Source: Sycon ciliatum (lineage: Eukaryota; Porifera; Calcarea; Leucosolenida; Sycettidae). Taken from it: a stretch of 64,000 nucleotides of DNA. The translations under genes and the position numbers were made by a program. The notes under the pieces were generated by a model. The model was given only the letters and a program-made list of their open reading frames with translations, did no database searches and was not told the DNA's origin. Each line of letters opens with the position of its first letter. Within the stretch, counting starts at the first letter, position 1. The DNA is taken from assembly GCF_964019385.1 (NCBI RefSeq), contig NC_088645.1, forward strand, positions 12,949,769 through 13,013,768, written 5' to 3'. Below are positions 1 through 12,554 of the stretch, one piece after another.

Positions 1-540
1 TTGTAAGTTAGTTGAGTGCACGTTCACTGGGGCAAGTACCGGTTAGTTTGGGTTGTATTTGTGAGACTAACTAAGACTTAGAGCCGCCCACAAAGAACCA
101 GTGCGTGGGAATCAATGACATAAGCGACAGGCTAGGCTGTGTAGTTGAGTTGCACATATTTCAGCGACCATCAGACAGCAGCATTCACTGTTGAATCCTC
201 TACGAGCAGGCCTAGATTAGATTCTTGATGCTAGTGAGTAGTGTGGAAGTAAGTTAGTTAGTGCATACATTGTACAGTGTATGCACACATACATGTGCAA
301 TGTATGTGTGATGTAAAGACGCGGCATTGGCATTACAATCATGTATATGTACACCCACGGTCAACGGGGTACTCACTACTCGGAGTGAGGGAAACATGGA
401 CGCAGCTACGACTACGAGGTCAGCAGCCCCCTTGTCGCCAAGTTGTCGGGCATTGGTTGTGAGACTTACCACCTCACCCTCGGCCTCGCCGTTAGGCGCT
501 GCATCTGCCACCCTGGTATCACAGGTAGCCCTTTCCCAAA
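1..540. other. No recognised gene
   Basis: No open frame here resembles a known family. The stretch holds short TG/CA-rich palindromic bits around 270-320 and nothing else I can support. Confidence 0.5.
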
Positions 541-660
541 GGTGCTCGCCCTTTTTTTCGCCCTTTTCGCCCCTTTTTGGAAAAGCCCGTTTCTTTCGCC
601 CTTTACTGCGCTTTTTGGTGAATATCGCCCTTTTTGAGCTTTTTTAGCTGAAAAAGTGCT
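541..660. repeat. Low-complexity TTTCGCCCTTT tract and nearby poly(G)
   Basis: A pyrimidine-rich tract repeats short CTTTTTCGCCC-like words. It is followed at 733-745 by a run of 13 G. Frames across it are compositional artefacts. Confidence 0.6.
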
Positions 661-1110
661 AAAATCTGTTTGCTCATGCATACGATCACAGTTTCCGAGT
701 GCTCGATGGGCCTTGGCACGCCGCTTTTGTTTGGGGGGGGGGGGGCAACAAGTAGTAAGTTGGTGAAGATTGCACCGGTGTACACAATGCTGTAAAAAGT
801 GGGTTTTTTGAACTTTATTTCCTGTCTTGCCTTTCGTGGACCCATTAATGGAAGAGTGCGTATTCATTTCTCAGCTAGAGTTCATAATTATCTGAACATG
901 TATCATGGCTATGCTTCACTGAAAAAGGTCACTTTTTGCCTGTTTTCACTGAAAAAAGAGCTATAATGTCCACAAACACCACCATATTCGATGAGTACAG
1001 AGTAACGCTTGCCAAAAATGCGTTGGAGTAAGCACAGATAATTTTAACATGATTATTACTCAATCTGCGGACAGAACTGTTTCGTCCTTTGTGGACATGA
1101 TTATTATTCA

Positions 1111-1490
1111 CTAGTTTGAGGGAAAGAGACAAACGGGAAAATTATTATTATTATTATTATTTATTTAGCTCCACGTAAGCTTTTTAATTATTATTATTAT
1201 TTTTTTTAGAGCATCGCTGGCTACAAGCGAGGGTCCCTTGTTCGAGTCCCGGTGGTGACAGTCAATTTTTTCTTCAGACTTTTTCCCGTTTGTCTCTTTC
1301 CCTCAAAACCAGTTAATATTACTATTATTATTATATCATTTTTGAGCTCATATTTTATTTTCCTGATTTCTTCTCCAGTGTATGTTGTATTGCATTTTAA
1401 TACATTGTGTTAATTTTTGCCCGTAAAAGAGGCTTGCACTCCATAAAAAAAATAATAATAATTGTTTGTCTCTTTCCCTCAAACCAGTTA
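1111..1490. repeat. Inverted/direct short repeats around ATT microsatellites
   Basis: The word TTTGAGGGAAAGAGACAAAC lies at about 1115-1134. Its reverse complement recurs at about 1287-1306 and again at about 1464-1484. ATT/TTA microsatellites adjoin each copy. This looks like ends of small non-autonomous elements stacked in AT-rich DNA. No coding sequence is visible. Confidence 0.6.
1207..1262 (+). other. tRNA-like B-box fragment
   Basis: The segment contains a B-box-like TTGTTCGAGTCCC preceded by a possible anticodon arm. There is no convincing A box and no acceptor pairing, so it is at most a fragment of a tRNA-derived SINE. Confidence 0.25.
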
Positions 1491-1509
1491 AATTATTATT
1501 ATTATTTAT

Positions 1510-1622
1510 TACGAAGTAGTGGTTGCGACTTCGGCGATGATTTGTAAGAAAGGGTTTTCTCCGGTGTGGGGAGCAAACCCTTTCTTACAAATCATCGCCG
1601 AAGTCGCAACCACTACTTCGTA
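1510..1622. repeat. Perfect 48-bp hairpin
   Basis: Arms 1510-1557 and 1575-1622 are exact reverse complements over 48 bp with a 17-nt loop. The loop word CTCCGGTGTGGGGAGCAAA recurs as a direct repeat at 2035-2053. A perfect arm implies recent origin or gene-conversion maintenance. Confidence 0.9.
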
Positions 1623-1810
1623 CTGTTGTGCCCAGCGCGGGCTTGCGACTAGTTGGTTCGGAAGTGACAGCGTTGCGAATGACCGAGGGTCCTCGACGTC
1701 TGTCTCACCGTCCAGGTGCGACACTGACTCACGCTGCTATCTGGTGTTCACGAGGTGTTTGTCGCGCTGGAAGCGGAGCGTCTCTGTAAGTTTGTATCCC
1801 TGGTGATGTT

Positions 1811-1850
1811 TGTGCCTGGAGAGCACTATAAGTGGTGCTCTTCAGGCACA
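1811..1850. repeat. 16-bp stem-loop just upstream of a hammerhead
   Basis: Arms 1811-1826 and 1835-1850 pair over 16 positions with one G-U. It ends 20 nt before the hammerhead motif at 1871. Confidence 0.7.
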
Positions 1851-1870
1851 ATCTTCCTCAGCCTACTCAA

Positions 1871-1916
1871 GCTCAACTGATGAGGGGTGAATTCCCCGAA
1901 ACACTGTGTATTGAGC
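1871..1916 (+). ncRNA. Type I hammerhead ribozyme motif (family a)
   Basis: Stem I pairs GCTCAA (1871-1876) with TTGAGC (1911-1916). The core CTGATGA is at 1877-1883. Stem II is GGGG/CCCC (1884-1887, 1894-1897). GAAA is at 1898-1901. A short stem III at 1902-1908 is followed by TA (1909-1910), so the predicted cleavage triplet is GUA. All core positions of the known hammerhead consensus are present, including the G-C pair that opens stem II. Minimal type I hammerheads with a very short stem III are known from Penelope-like and retrozyme-like elements. Activity is inferred from the fold only. Confidence 0.72.
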
Positions 1917-2116
1917 AGGGAGTGGTGCTTTCTTGGAGGTTTGCGGAGTCTAAGGTTCGATGGACTTCTCGTGGGCTCTGGATGGCAGTCGTGAGTCAGT
2001 CATGTGTCAAGTAAAGTCGGCGGAATAGCGCGAGCTCCGGTGTGGGGAGCAAATTCTTTATTATTATTTATTCATATTTTAATAGGGCATTCCCCACGGA
2101 CTCAAGGTCAAGTTAA

Positions 2117-2315
2117 TTGAGAAGAAGAAGTAGCGACGACCGGCCATTAATTTATGGAATCCAATACACCACACCACCGCATTGCGCTCTTGGCCGATCC
2201 AAACTCTGCACTCACATCACCATCACCACAGCGAGGACAATTCCGGTAGATAGATTGAAATTGACAATGACCCTCCAGACAGCTGTTTCGCTCCTCCTGA
2301 GCTCATCAGTGGAGG
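2117..2315 (-). mobile_element. Left inverted terminal repeat of a hammerhead-bearing element
   Basis: Read on the minus strand, this begins with a hammerhead and continues through sequence that recurs inverted on the plus strand at 2585-2606 and 5852-5991. That second copy is split by element R (2607-5851). Inverted terminal repeats with a hammerhead are typical of Penelope-like elements, but no RT or GIY-YIG coding lies between these arms. Confidence 0.6.
2272..2315 (-). ncRNA. Type I hammerhead ribozyme motif (family b)
   Basis: On the minus strand, stem I is CCTCCA (2315-2310) with TGGAGG (2277-2272), six perfect pairs. CTGATGA is at 2309-2303. Stem II is GCTC/GAGC and is followed by GAAA. 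The short stem III CAGCTG is followed by TC, giving a GUC cleavage site. Every core nucleotide fits the consensus. Confidence 0.82.
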
Positions 2316-2584
2316 CATAATAATGTTGAATGAAAGAAAAATAAGAATAGACTGATTTTTATAGGGCAAAATTGGCGCAATTGCGCTCATATCTGCATGG
2401 AAACGTGGCATACCCTAAGTGACAAAAATGACAAAAGTGATAACAAGGTCAGGTGATAACGACACGCGCTCATGGCTGGGACAGGAACATGTAGCATGTG
2501 TGAAAAGGGGGGGGCGCAAAAAACAGCAGTCAGTCTAACACCAGAAAGTTAGTTATTGCATGTGCCACAAAAAGAAAGATACTG
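2316..2584 (-). repeat. Upstream part of the family-b hammerhead repeat
   Basis: Segments here recur in the opposite orientation at about 7530-7690 and 10631-10737. They include a GCGCAATTGCGC palindrome and a CAGACTGACTGCTG-type stretch. A G-run lies at about 2508-2515. No coding is apparent. Confidence 0.6.
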
Positions 2585-2606
2585 CGGAGGGTCATTGTCA
2601 ATATCA

Positions 2607-3272
2607 ATTATAGCAATAAAAACTGCTTTATGGCAGTTTTCTAAAAAAAGTTATTGTGTTCTCGTCCATGGACCCCGTCTAAAAAGTAAGAAATTAACGA
2701 AATGTGATAGCCGAAAATTAAAATTTCACACAAAACCTCACAATAATCACAACACTTGAAATGCTGCTTTCAACACTAAACTTGTACTGCACAACAATTG
2801 GCAACATGCATGTCATGCATGCATAGGAAAGAGGATCACGAGGGGAAAAGGTCTTATTATTATTATTATTATTATTATTAAATTTTGAATAGGGCTGTCC
2901 CACAGGCCTAGGGCCTTTTTACAGGTCTTCTTTCCTTGGCGCTGATAGGTGGAATTCTCTGCCTGTCTCGTGTCGTCAGGTTGAGCATCTATCCGTTTTT
3001 GTTTCGCTCTGTAAAGAGCACTTAGGGTTCCCTGTAACAAGACGGCAACGTCTGTAGGGCCTTCCCTATCAAAATAATAAATTCTACTACTACTATTCTA
3101 CTTCTGCATGTAGCCTTTCATTCTGTATGTGATTATTGTGAGGTTTTGTGTGAAATTTTAATTTTCGGCTATCACATTTCGTTAATTTCTTACTTTTTAG
3201 ACGGGGTCCATGGACGAGAACACAATAACTTTTTTTAGAAAACTGCCATAAAGCAGTTTTTATTGCTATAAT
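2607..3272. repeat. 144-bp perfect inverted repeat at left end of element R
   Basis: Arms 2607-2750 and 3129-3272 are reverse complements. The equivalent arms in copy 2 are 49617-49760 and 49883-50026. In copy 1 the spacer carries extra ATT repeats and about 250 bp that are absent from copy 2. Confidence 0.9.
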
Positions 3273-4199
3273 TTCTTTTGTTTTTTCTGTCACCAATCAA
3301 TGGAATGCCCTATATCAATATGTAAATGATGGCCTTCACATCATATCAATTACACCGTATCATACGCAATGATGTGCAAGCCTTGTCTTGCAGAAAATGG
3401 CACTAGCATGTTCTTCTGCAGGGATACATGTGAGTAGTGGTGGACCGTGGTGATACTTTTTTTATACGGAGGTCAATCTGTGCATGTTGCTGTAGCAGAA
3501 TTTCATGACTCTGTCATAAAATTGTCTTGCCTTTCAGATATTTCAGATTTCCCCACCCTCGATCAGATTTATTTGAGAAATGTAACCAGGTGCGTGTCGC
3601 AGATGTTTTTGTTGATTCTGTGTTTATAATGGTTTATAATCATGGGTTATCGTGATAAGGTCATCCTGCATCATATTGCACTGAAATCGTAATCCTGTTG
3701 ATGTCGATACAACTTTTGGAAGTACAATGTCGTTCAAAGACTTCAAACTGGTAGTCCACGATTTTCTAAAACAACACAGCAAAGGAGAAACAATAAACAT
3801 GTATAAAAATGTAAACAAATACATTGCTCAGTCCGACACCTCGTTCCAACAACTACACTGATCCTGAGGATAAAAGGGGCAAGGCTATGGTTGGAGGTAC
3901 TGAGAGATAAACAAGGCACTCCATAATAATAAAATCTTACACATATTTTGGTGAGTATGAATGATATCCTCTTTAGGACGAACACCAAGCTACCAATGGT
4001 ATTTATTCTGTGAGTTTGTCTTAACCTATTTTATAACCAGTGAATACAATTATTTCTCCAATAGACATACAAATAGATTTCTTCTACAGCGAAAGATTCT
4101 AAGCCACACCAACTCATTGACTTGTCTCGTATGAAACAAATGAGTCACTAGAGAGGTTCTGCAAAACGAAAATGCGTACAAACGTTCGTTCATTGTCAT

Positions 4200-4465
4200 C
4201 AAGAGTACATGAAAACCAGAGTGTGCAGCTTGGGGCCTTTTCTGCTATGGGTGTCTGTCACGGCGAAATTCCGTGATTACATCATATTTGGCCCAGATCT
4301 GAGGCGGGAAGTGGCGTAGTGCGTACAACTGAGCTGCAGTTGTGCAGAAAGAGACCTGCTTGAATCCTGCTTGTACGCACTACATCACTAAAATGATGTA
4401 ATCACGGAATTTCGCCGTGACAGCAACCCATCCGAGCTGCACACTCTGGTTTTCATGTACTCTTG
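4200..4465. mobile_element. 266-bp MITE inside element R copy 1
   Basis: TIRs begin CAAGAGTACATGAAAACC and end with the reverse complement. The element is flanked by TTGTCAT at 4193-4199 and 4466-4472, a 7-bp target duplication. Copy 2 of element R lacks it at the corresponding point (about 51345), which supports it as a later insertion. No coding sequence. Confidence 0.8.
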
Positions 4466-5372
4466 TTGTCATGAAGTGCAAAACTTCGCACGAACTTTCG
4501 CAACTTTGGACGCGAAACTTGCAGGGAACGCGAAATGAACTGTCGTAGGACATTTCGTGAGATCGGGTCATGGCGTACGTGCACTTGGCCCGCGCAAACT
4601 ACGAAAATGTGCAGAACACAAAGTTCGTGCAAAAATTCGTACACATTTTCGCAAGGACTGTCGCGAAACTTCGTTCGAATTTTCGTTTTGCAGAACCTCT
4701 CTACTGAACGTTTCTTTAGCAACATGACGGCAACGGAAACAGCAACGAAAAAAAGTACGATACATGTACAGCACATTCTTGCAGGTACTACAAACAGATT
4801 GCAGATCGTAATTCTTGCTTTGGCGGCACGAAACTTTATTTGGGGCAGTGCAATCCCGGCGGTACTCACAAATAATAAATCAAAAGCCCAGACTTGAGTA
4901 AACAAACCCAATCATACAAGTACGAGATCTTCACGAGACGAGACTGCACCCTTTGACTTGTTTCGTATGAAGCAAACAAGTTTACTTAACCTCTCCACAA
5001 TGGAGATTTTCCCTGATATGCGAATTTATTTTGCAAACTCGGTCAATGGGTCCTTGAACCTTTCCCTCCAGATTGGGAACTGCCAACGATAGTATGTCAC
5101 TGACCAGTGCCTTACTTGTAACGTACCAATGTACAATGAATATGAGTATTTCGACAAAAGCCTTACCGTCAAGAAGGTGAACTCGCGTTCTTCGTACACT
5201 GTAGACAAGGGCAAAGAGATACAAATGGATCTAAATCCGAATAAAATCAGCACACGTTTCCGTAAATGAAAGGGTGAGCATAAGAAAATGAATCGAAGGA
5301 AACCGGTCAACTCAGAGATCACCTGTCATCGAGTATTCAGTAAAAGGAGGCCTCGGCAGCGGAAAAGCTAAA

Positions 5373-5850
5373 TTTAGAAAAGAGATCCTGTCAGCTTTTC
5401 CAATATTTATTGCATTCCGCCCAAAATCAGCACACTTTTCGTAAATGAAAGAGTGAACACAAGCAAATGAATCAAAGGGAACTGGTCAACTCACCTGTCA
5501 TTGAGTAATATTCCGTGAAAAGAGGTCTCAGCAGAGCCGAAGCGAAATAAGCCAGGACACGAAATATCCGAAACAGCTCATGCAAGAAGCAGTTCCAAAG
5601 AAGGAAGTTCCTCGCGCATGCACATCCGAAAACGGACTGCACAGCATGCAACACAATGTCTGCCGTGCACGTGCACAGCACGCGGCTACCACCCGTTGGT
5701 AGATATAATACCGAGCACCTTACGTAGAGACTTACGTAGCCTAAGTGAAATACCGAGCACCTTACGTAGAAACTTACGTAGCATAGCGGTGTCGTTTTTC
5801 TTGCCATGTGAACACAATAATAGAAAAGCTGACAGGATCGCTTTTCTAAA
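5373..5850. repeat. Foldback subunit and tandem repeats at right end of element R
   Basis: TTTAGAAAAGAGATCCTGTC at 5373 is nearly the inverse of the right end at 5821-5850. Two diverged direct units of about 130 bp lie at about 5229-5367 and 5405-5545. Two short units, ATACCGAGCACCTTACGTAG, lie at about 5707 and 5750. Confidence 0.6.
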
Positions 5851-5851
5851 T

Positions 5852-5991
5852 CTATACCGGAATTGGCCTTCCTGTGGTGATGGTGAAGTGAGTGCAGAGT
5901 TTTGATCAGCCAAGAGCGCAATGTGGTGGTGTGATGTATTGGATTCCATAAATTAATGGCCGGGTCGTCGCTACTTCTTCTTCTCAACTTC
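5852..5991 (+). repeat. Distal part of the right inverted terminal repeat
   Basis: This is the reverse complement of 2117-2258. It continues from 2585-2606 once element R is removed. It ends with CTTCTTCTTCTCAA, matching the outer end of the left arm. Confidence 0.75.
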
Positions 5992-6164
5992 AAATGCGCC
6001 GTAAAGCGATAGTGAAATTACGAGACAAGCAGGATAGTTCCTTTTAACATCAAATGCTAGAACAAAATTTAGCAGCATCGGACGCAGCATAGCCCTGACT
6101 AGAGTGAATGCCCAATGGGCCTCTCCGTGTGTCAAGTGGCTGTTTTGCGCGGAAAATGCTGACT

Positions 6165-7287
6165 TAGAAGGTAGCAGCCTACCCATAAATTTCATATGGC
6201 ATTCAATTAACCGTAACTTTGGTGTCTCTCAATGGATTTGAGTGCAATTTTCACCACACACTCCTGCCACTATGCTGGCCCTCTGGTAATGATTTAAAAG
6301 TTCTTGCGCCTCACTGACAGGCTTTCTAGGCCGGTAAAACTCAAAATTCCGGCATAGTGCCATGGTGTGCGAGCCTCCAAGGAGCCAAGAATGCATTTAC
6401 AATTTTTTCACATTTTTGCTCATTCTGTCCGTGCGCGGGATCCAAACCTAAAAAAAGTCCAGAAGCAGCCATGGGTGGTACGTGGTGGGATAGGGTCCCT
6501 CAACGTGGCTCTGGAATCTCTCACAACGGCACGAGTGGGCGTTCTCTCGCAGACTCCCACAGACGCAAGTCAATTTTTGAATTTTTTTAGGTTTACGGCG
6601 TGCTACAAGGTCGTACCTTTGATACAACATCCAGTGCTGGGACCTCCACAGCAAGCCATTTCCACAGCGCTTCACACTAAATCCAGGATACCCTCAAAAA
6701 TCGGCAAAGACTACCACTCACGTTCCACTACTGCCTAGTACTGAATCCTACCTGACTTCTTGACACGACACTCGTAAAATAAAACTTCAAACAAACAAAC
6801 TCAAATTAACTTGCCAAATTCACTAAATCAACGGCAACTAAATCAAGCCACATACATTTATGTGCAACGTCACGACACGAGGGTGCTGGCAAAGGTCCTG
6901 CTGCCAGCGGCGGGCTTGGGCTTCGCCCGCCGCCGTGCAGCCCAATACATGGCTATACATTGGACTTGGAGCACAATTCTGCACACTTTCGCGTTTTCCA
7001 TGATACGACAAGTTGCACACGATCTGCTCAGGTTTTTTTAAATGTTTATTTGAATTCGGATAGCTCAACAGTACAGAAGTACAACTACAAAGAGTACCGA
7101 ATAGAAGGCCCCGAGAAAGATTCAAATACCGTGCTGCCAAAAAATGACAGCGTGCAACAAAAAAATCTTTCCTTGCAGGGGCATATATTCTCGGCCATAA
7201 CTCTTGAACGGCAGGTCAGATCGAGAAAACATATTCAGAGATTTTGCAGCTATTCATGCTCTTTCAACTGATGTAGCATTCGATATG
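6165..7287 (+). mobile_element. Decayed copy of the TTAA-target element
   Basis: It is similar over most of its length to the complete 987-bp element at 61076-62062. The right end is missing beyond about 7287 and the left TIR is damaged. Extra DNA sits at about 7028-7120, and at about 6775-6801 there is a short GTAAAATAAAACTTCAAAC tail like the 3' end of the local LINEs. No transposase is encoded. Confidence 0.75.
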
Positions 7288-7529
7288 AATTTGCAGGCAA
7301 CATCAGCGTACGTGTTCAACGGGTATGGTGGCGTGGTGTGGCTGTAGCTGTGTGCGACGTGCTGGCAGGACAGTGATTGCCTCAGCTCAGCCCCAGGAGT
7401 CTCTCTGGCCCTCACGCCCCTCAGTCTGCGTCTGCCGCGTTGGCCAGTTCGCTTCGTCGTTCGTTCCCCGTCACGTCACTATGGTACAAGTACAGTCAGC
7501 CGCAGTATCTTTGTTTTTGTGGCACATGT

Positions 7530-7690
7530 ACACAGGTACATGCAACAACAAACTTTTCTGGTGTTAGACTGACTGCTGTTTTTTGCGCCCCTCTTTTCAC
7601 ACGTGCTCCATGTTGCTGTCCCAGCCTAGCCATGAGCGCGTGGCGTTATCACCTGACCTTGTTAGCACTTTTGTCATTTTTGTCAACTAA
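7530..7690 (+). repeat. Inverted copy of the 2.41-2.58 kb repeat
   Basis: Reverse-complement match to about 2405-2575. Its continuation is at 10631-10737. The tandem repeat block 7.84-10.62 kb therefore lies within this repeat. Confidence 0.7.
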
Positions 7691-7839
7691 CACAGCTGAA
7701 CTATTGACCTGTTTCATCACACGCAGCAGTAGCAGAGTGATAAAGAGGTTTGTAACGCCAAACGTTGCCGCGGCATAGCCGACGTATGCAACACCGAGGC
7801 AAGGAGTGATGAAGAACTACACCATCATGCACACACCTT

Positions 7840-10618
<2,779 letters not shown>

Positions 10619-10630
10619 AGACACAGGCAC

Positions 10631-10737
10631 TTGCAGAATGAGCGCAATTGCGCCAATTCAGCCCTATACAAATCAGTCTATTCTTACTTTAATATATTAT
10701 TCTTCCATTCAACATCATAACAAGAGTACCTCCCAGA
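10631..10737 (+). repeat. Continuation of the hammerhead-family repeat, truncated at the ribozyme
   Basis: Inverted match to about 2310-2400. It stops at TACCTCC, the position of the 5' stem I strand of the family-b hammerhead. The ribozyme core itself is absent. Confidence 0.6.
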
Positions 10738-10979
10738 GTGTGCAACGCCGATCCAGCTCTGTATAGTCTTGGTCGAGCGGAATCGGATCTTCTGATGTCA
10801 TGCGTACACTCCACACCAGCGCAAGGCCGGTCTCGAGGCAGGGCACCATTGTTTTTGATCTGAGAGTACCCGCGACTCCCCGGATTCCCCTCAGATGTGT
10901 ACGGTATTATAACGCAAAGATCCGATTACGCTCGACCAAGACCCTAAGCAGAGCTGGTTCAGGCGCTGCACACTCTGGG
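10731..10979. mobile_element. Small foldback element
   Basis: Arms 10731-10791 and 10917-10979 are diverged reverse complements, best at GTCTTGGTCGAGCG / CGCTCGACCAAGAC. A 21-G run (10977-10997) follows. Non-coding. Confidence 0.65.
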
Positions 10980-11037
10980 GGGGGGGGGGGGGGGGGGTGG
11001 TATGTACTCTTGATCCTGGAGGGGCATTTAAATGTAC

Positions 11038-11080
11038 AGAATGTTCCTTGAACGTCTTTGAGGCTATCTCGTAAAAATTA
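11038..11080. repeat. Inverted match to 15950-15992
   Basis: ATGTTCCTTGAACGTCTTTG and the following TATCTCGTAAAAAT recur in reverse complement at 15950-15992, 4.9 kb away. Confidence 0.6.
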
Positions 11081-11287
11081 AATTCAGTTGTTGAGGCAAT
11101 AGTGTTATTTTTCGTTGGCTGAGCGTAGCGAATGAAACGAAAAATGTATTTTTGCCAGCATTTTCACCATAGTTACGGCACCAGGATTGCGTCAGCTGGT
11201 TTTTTGTCAGTGTGTAATAGGTCACCGAGTGGTATCAGAAGACACACACACAAGAAGACTAATATTATGTTCTTCGGCTCAATCTGC

Positions 11288-11976
11288 CTGAAGTTATATA
11301 ATTATACTGAAGTTATATAATTATACAACTGCTCCGGCTCAATCTGCCAGGCGGAACTGAACTGAACAACAACAACTACTGACGAAACTGAATCACAACT
11401 GAATAACAACTGAAGAACAACAACTACTGAACAACAACTGAAGAACAACTGAAGAACAACTGAAGAACAACAACTACTGAACAACAACTGAAGAACAACT
11501 GAAGAACAACTGAAGAACAACAACTACTGAACAACAACTGAATAACAACTGAAGAACAACTGAAGAACAACAACTACTGAACAACAACTGAATAACAACT
11601 GAAGAACAACAACTACTGAACTGACACAATAATAGAGTAAGGAAAAGGTTTTATAGCCAGCGATAAGAAGATAAGAGTTCTGAGAAGTAACAGGTGTTGA
11701 GGAAGATACGAGGAAGACACTTAGGACAAGACCAATGGAAGAACTAGCTATTTGGTGTAATGTGAGTAAAACGGGAGAATTGTAATGTACAAAGTACTAG
11801 CTAGTGTGCAGTGTATGTAAGTAAGTGCAGTAGGTGTGAACGTGTTAGTGTGTGGGTGATAAGAGCTGTACATGTATGACTCAGAGTGTTAAAAGACTGT
11901 CCGTGCATCATAGTTATTTTCGTTTACGTACATGGACATGTTTACGTACATGTACATGTTTACGTACATGTACATG
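11288..11976. repeat. Three tandem repeat arrays
   Basis: Two 19-bp units lie at 11288-11325 (CTGAAGTTATATAATTATA). A CAACTGAAGAA-type minisatellite spans about 11355-11625. Three 18-bp units (TTTACGTACATGTACATG) lie at 11923-11976. Between about 11626 and 11922 I see nothing recognisable. Confidence 0.85.
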
Positions 11977-11995
11977 CAGGATAGTGCAAGTGTTC

Positions 11996-12199
11996 TCAAA
12001 CTTTTCTCTTCATCGTGGTCACTGCAGCTAAGCGCGAATCCATGGTGGAGTTGAGGGAAGTGACGATGGTGGAAACTCTCTCACTCAATGCATCCATGCC
12101 GTTCACTTTCTCTTCCACAGCTGTCACTCGGGTGATGATTGCCTGCTGTTGTGTGGAAATCGTTTGCAGTTGAGTCAGAATGTCTGCAAACTGACTCAA
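11996..12199 (-). CDS. Short coiled-coil-like ORF
   Basis: The 67-residue frame reads as an amphipathic helix with regularly spaced hydrophobics (ILTQLQTIST, AVEEKVNGMDAL), similar in style to coiled-coil regions of LINE ORF1 or transposase N-termini. No named domain is visible and no splice site is obvious. It may be a transposon remnant or chance. Confidence 0.25.
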   Translation of the reverse strand: MSQFADILTQLQTISTQQQAIITRVTAVEEKVNGMDALSERVSTIVTSLNSTMDSRLAAVTTMKRKV

Positions 12200-12245
12200 A
12201 TAGCGATCTGCCGACTAGACAGACACGCAAAAATAACATCATCCA

Positions 12246-12338
12246 CAAACACACACACACACATACACACACACACATGCACACACAAACACACACATGC
12301 ACATGCACATGCACACGCATACACACACACACACACAC
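12246..12338. repeat. CA-rich microsatellite
   Basis: Imperfect CA repeat with CATGCA interruptions. Confidence 0.9.
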
Positions 12339-12554
12339 TATGGATTATTATGCTCTGTGTACACCCAATTGAAGCATTTCTACCCAGAAAACACAAAAAT
12401 CCTGTGATGTGTAGTACAACAAGACAATTTCACATATCTGAAAGAGAGCATTCAATTATTTTGCAAGAAAGAATTCAAAATTGATGGAGTGGAGCAGTAA
12501 TCTCTGTACATTGAGTAGTACTAACTGGTCACTGCTATTATGGATTTAGGAGTC

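Larger units (their letters stand above)
1559..2053. mobile_element. Possible retrozyme-like unit bounded by direct repeats
   Basis: A 19-bp direct repeat (1559-1577 and 2035-2053) brackets the family-a hammerhead. Direct repeats around a hammerhead resemble the arrangement of non-autonomous retrozymes, but only one hammerhead is present. The left repeat also lies in a hairpin loop, so this interpretation is tentative. Confidence 0.25.
2607..5851. mobile_element. Element R, copy 1 (3.2 kb, non-coding)
   Basis: The same 3.2 kb lies at 49617-52809. Both copies start at ATTATAGCAATAAAAACTGC and end at CTTTTCTAAAT, and flanks diverge at those points, so these are element ends. In copy 1 it splits a terminal repeat whose two halves (2585-2606 and 5852-5991) join cleanly when it is removed. 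It has a 144-bp perfect foldback at its left end, internal tandem repeats and no credible ORF. I do not recognise the superfamily. Termini do not match Helitron ends and there is no clear TIR. Confidence 0.7.
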
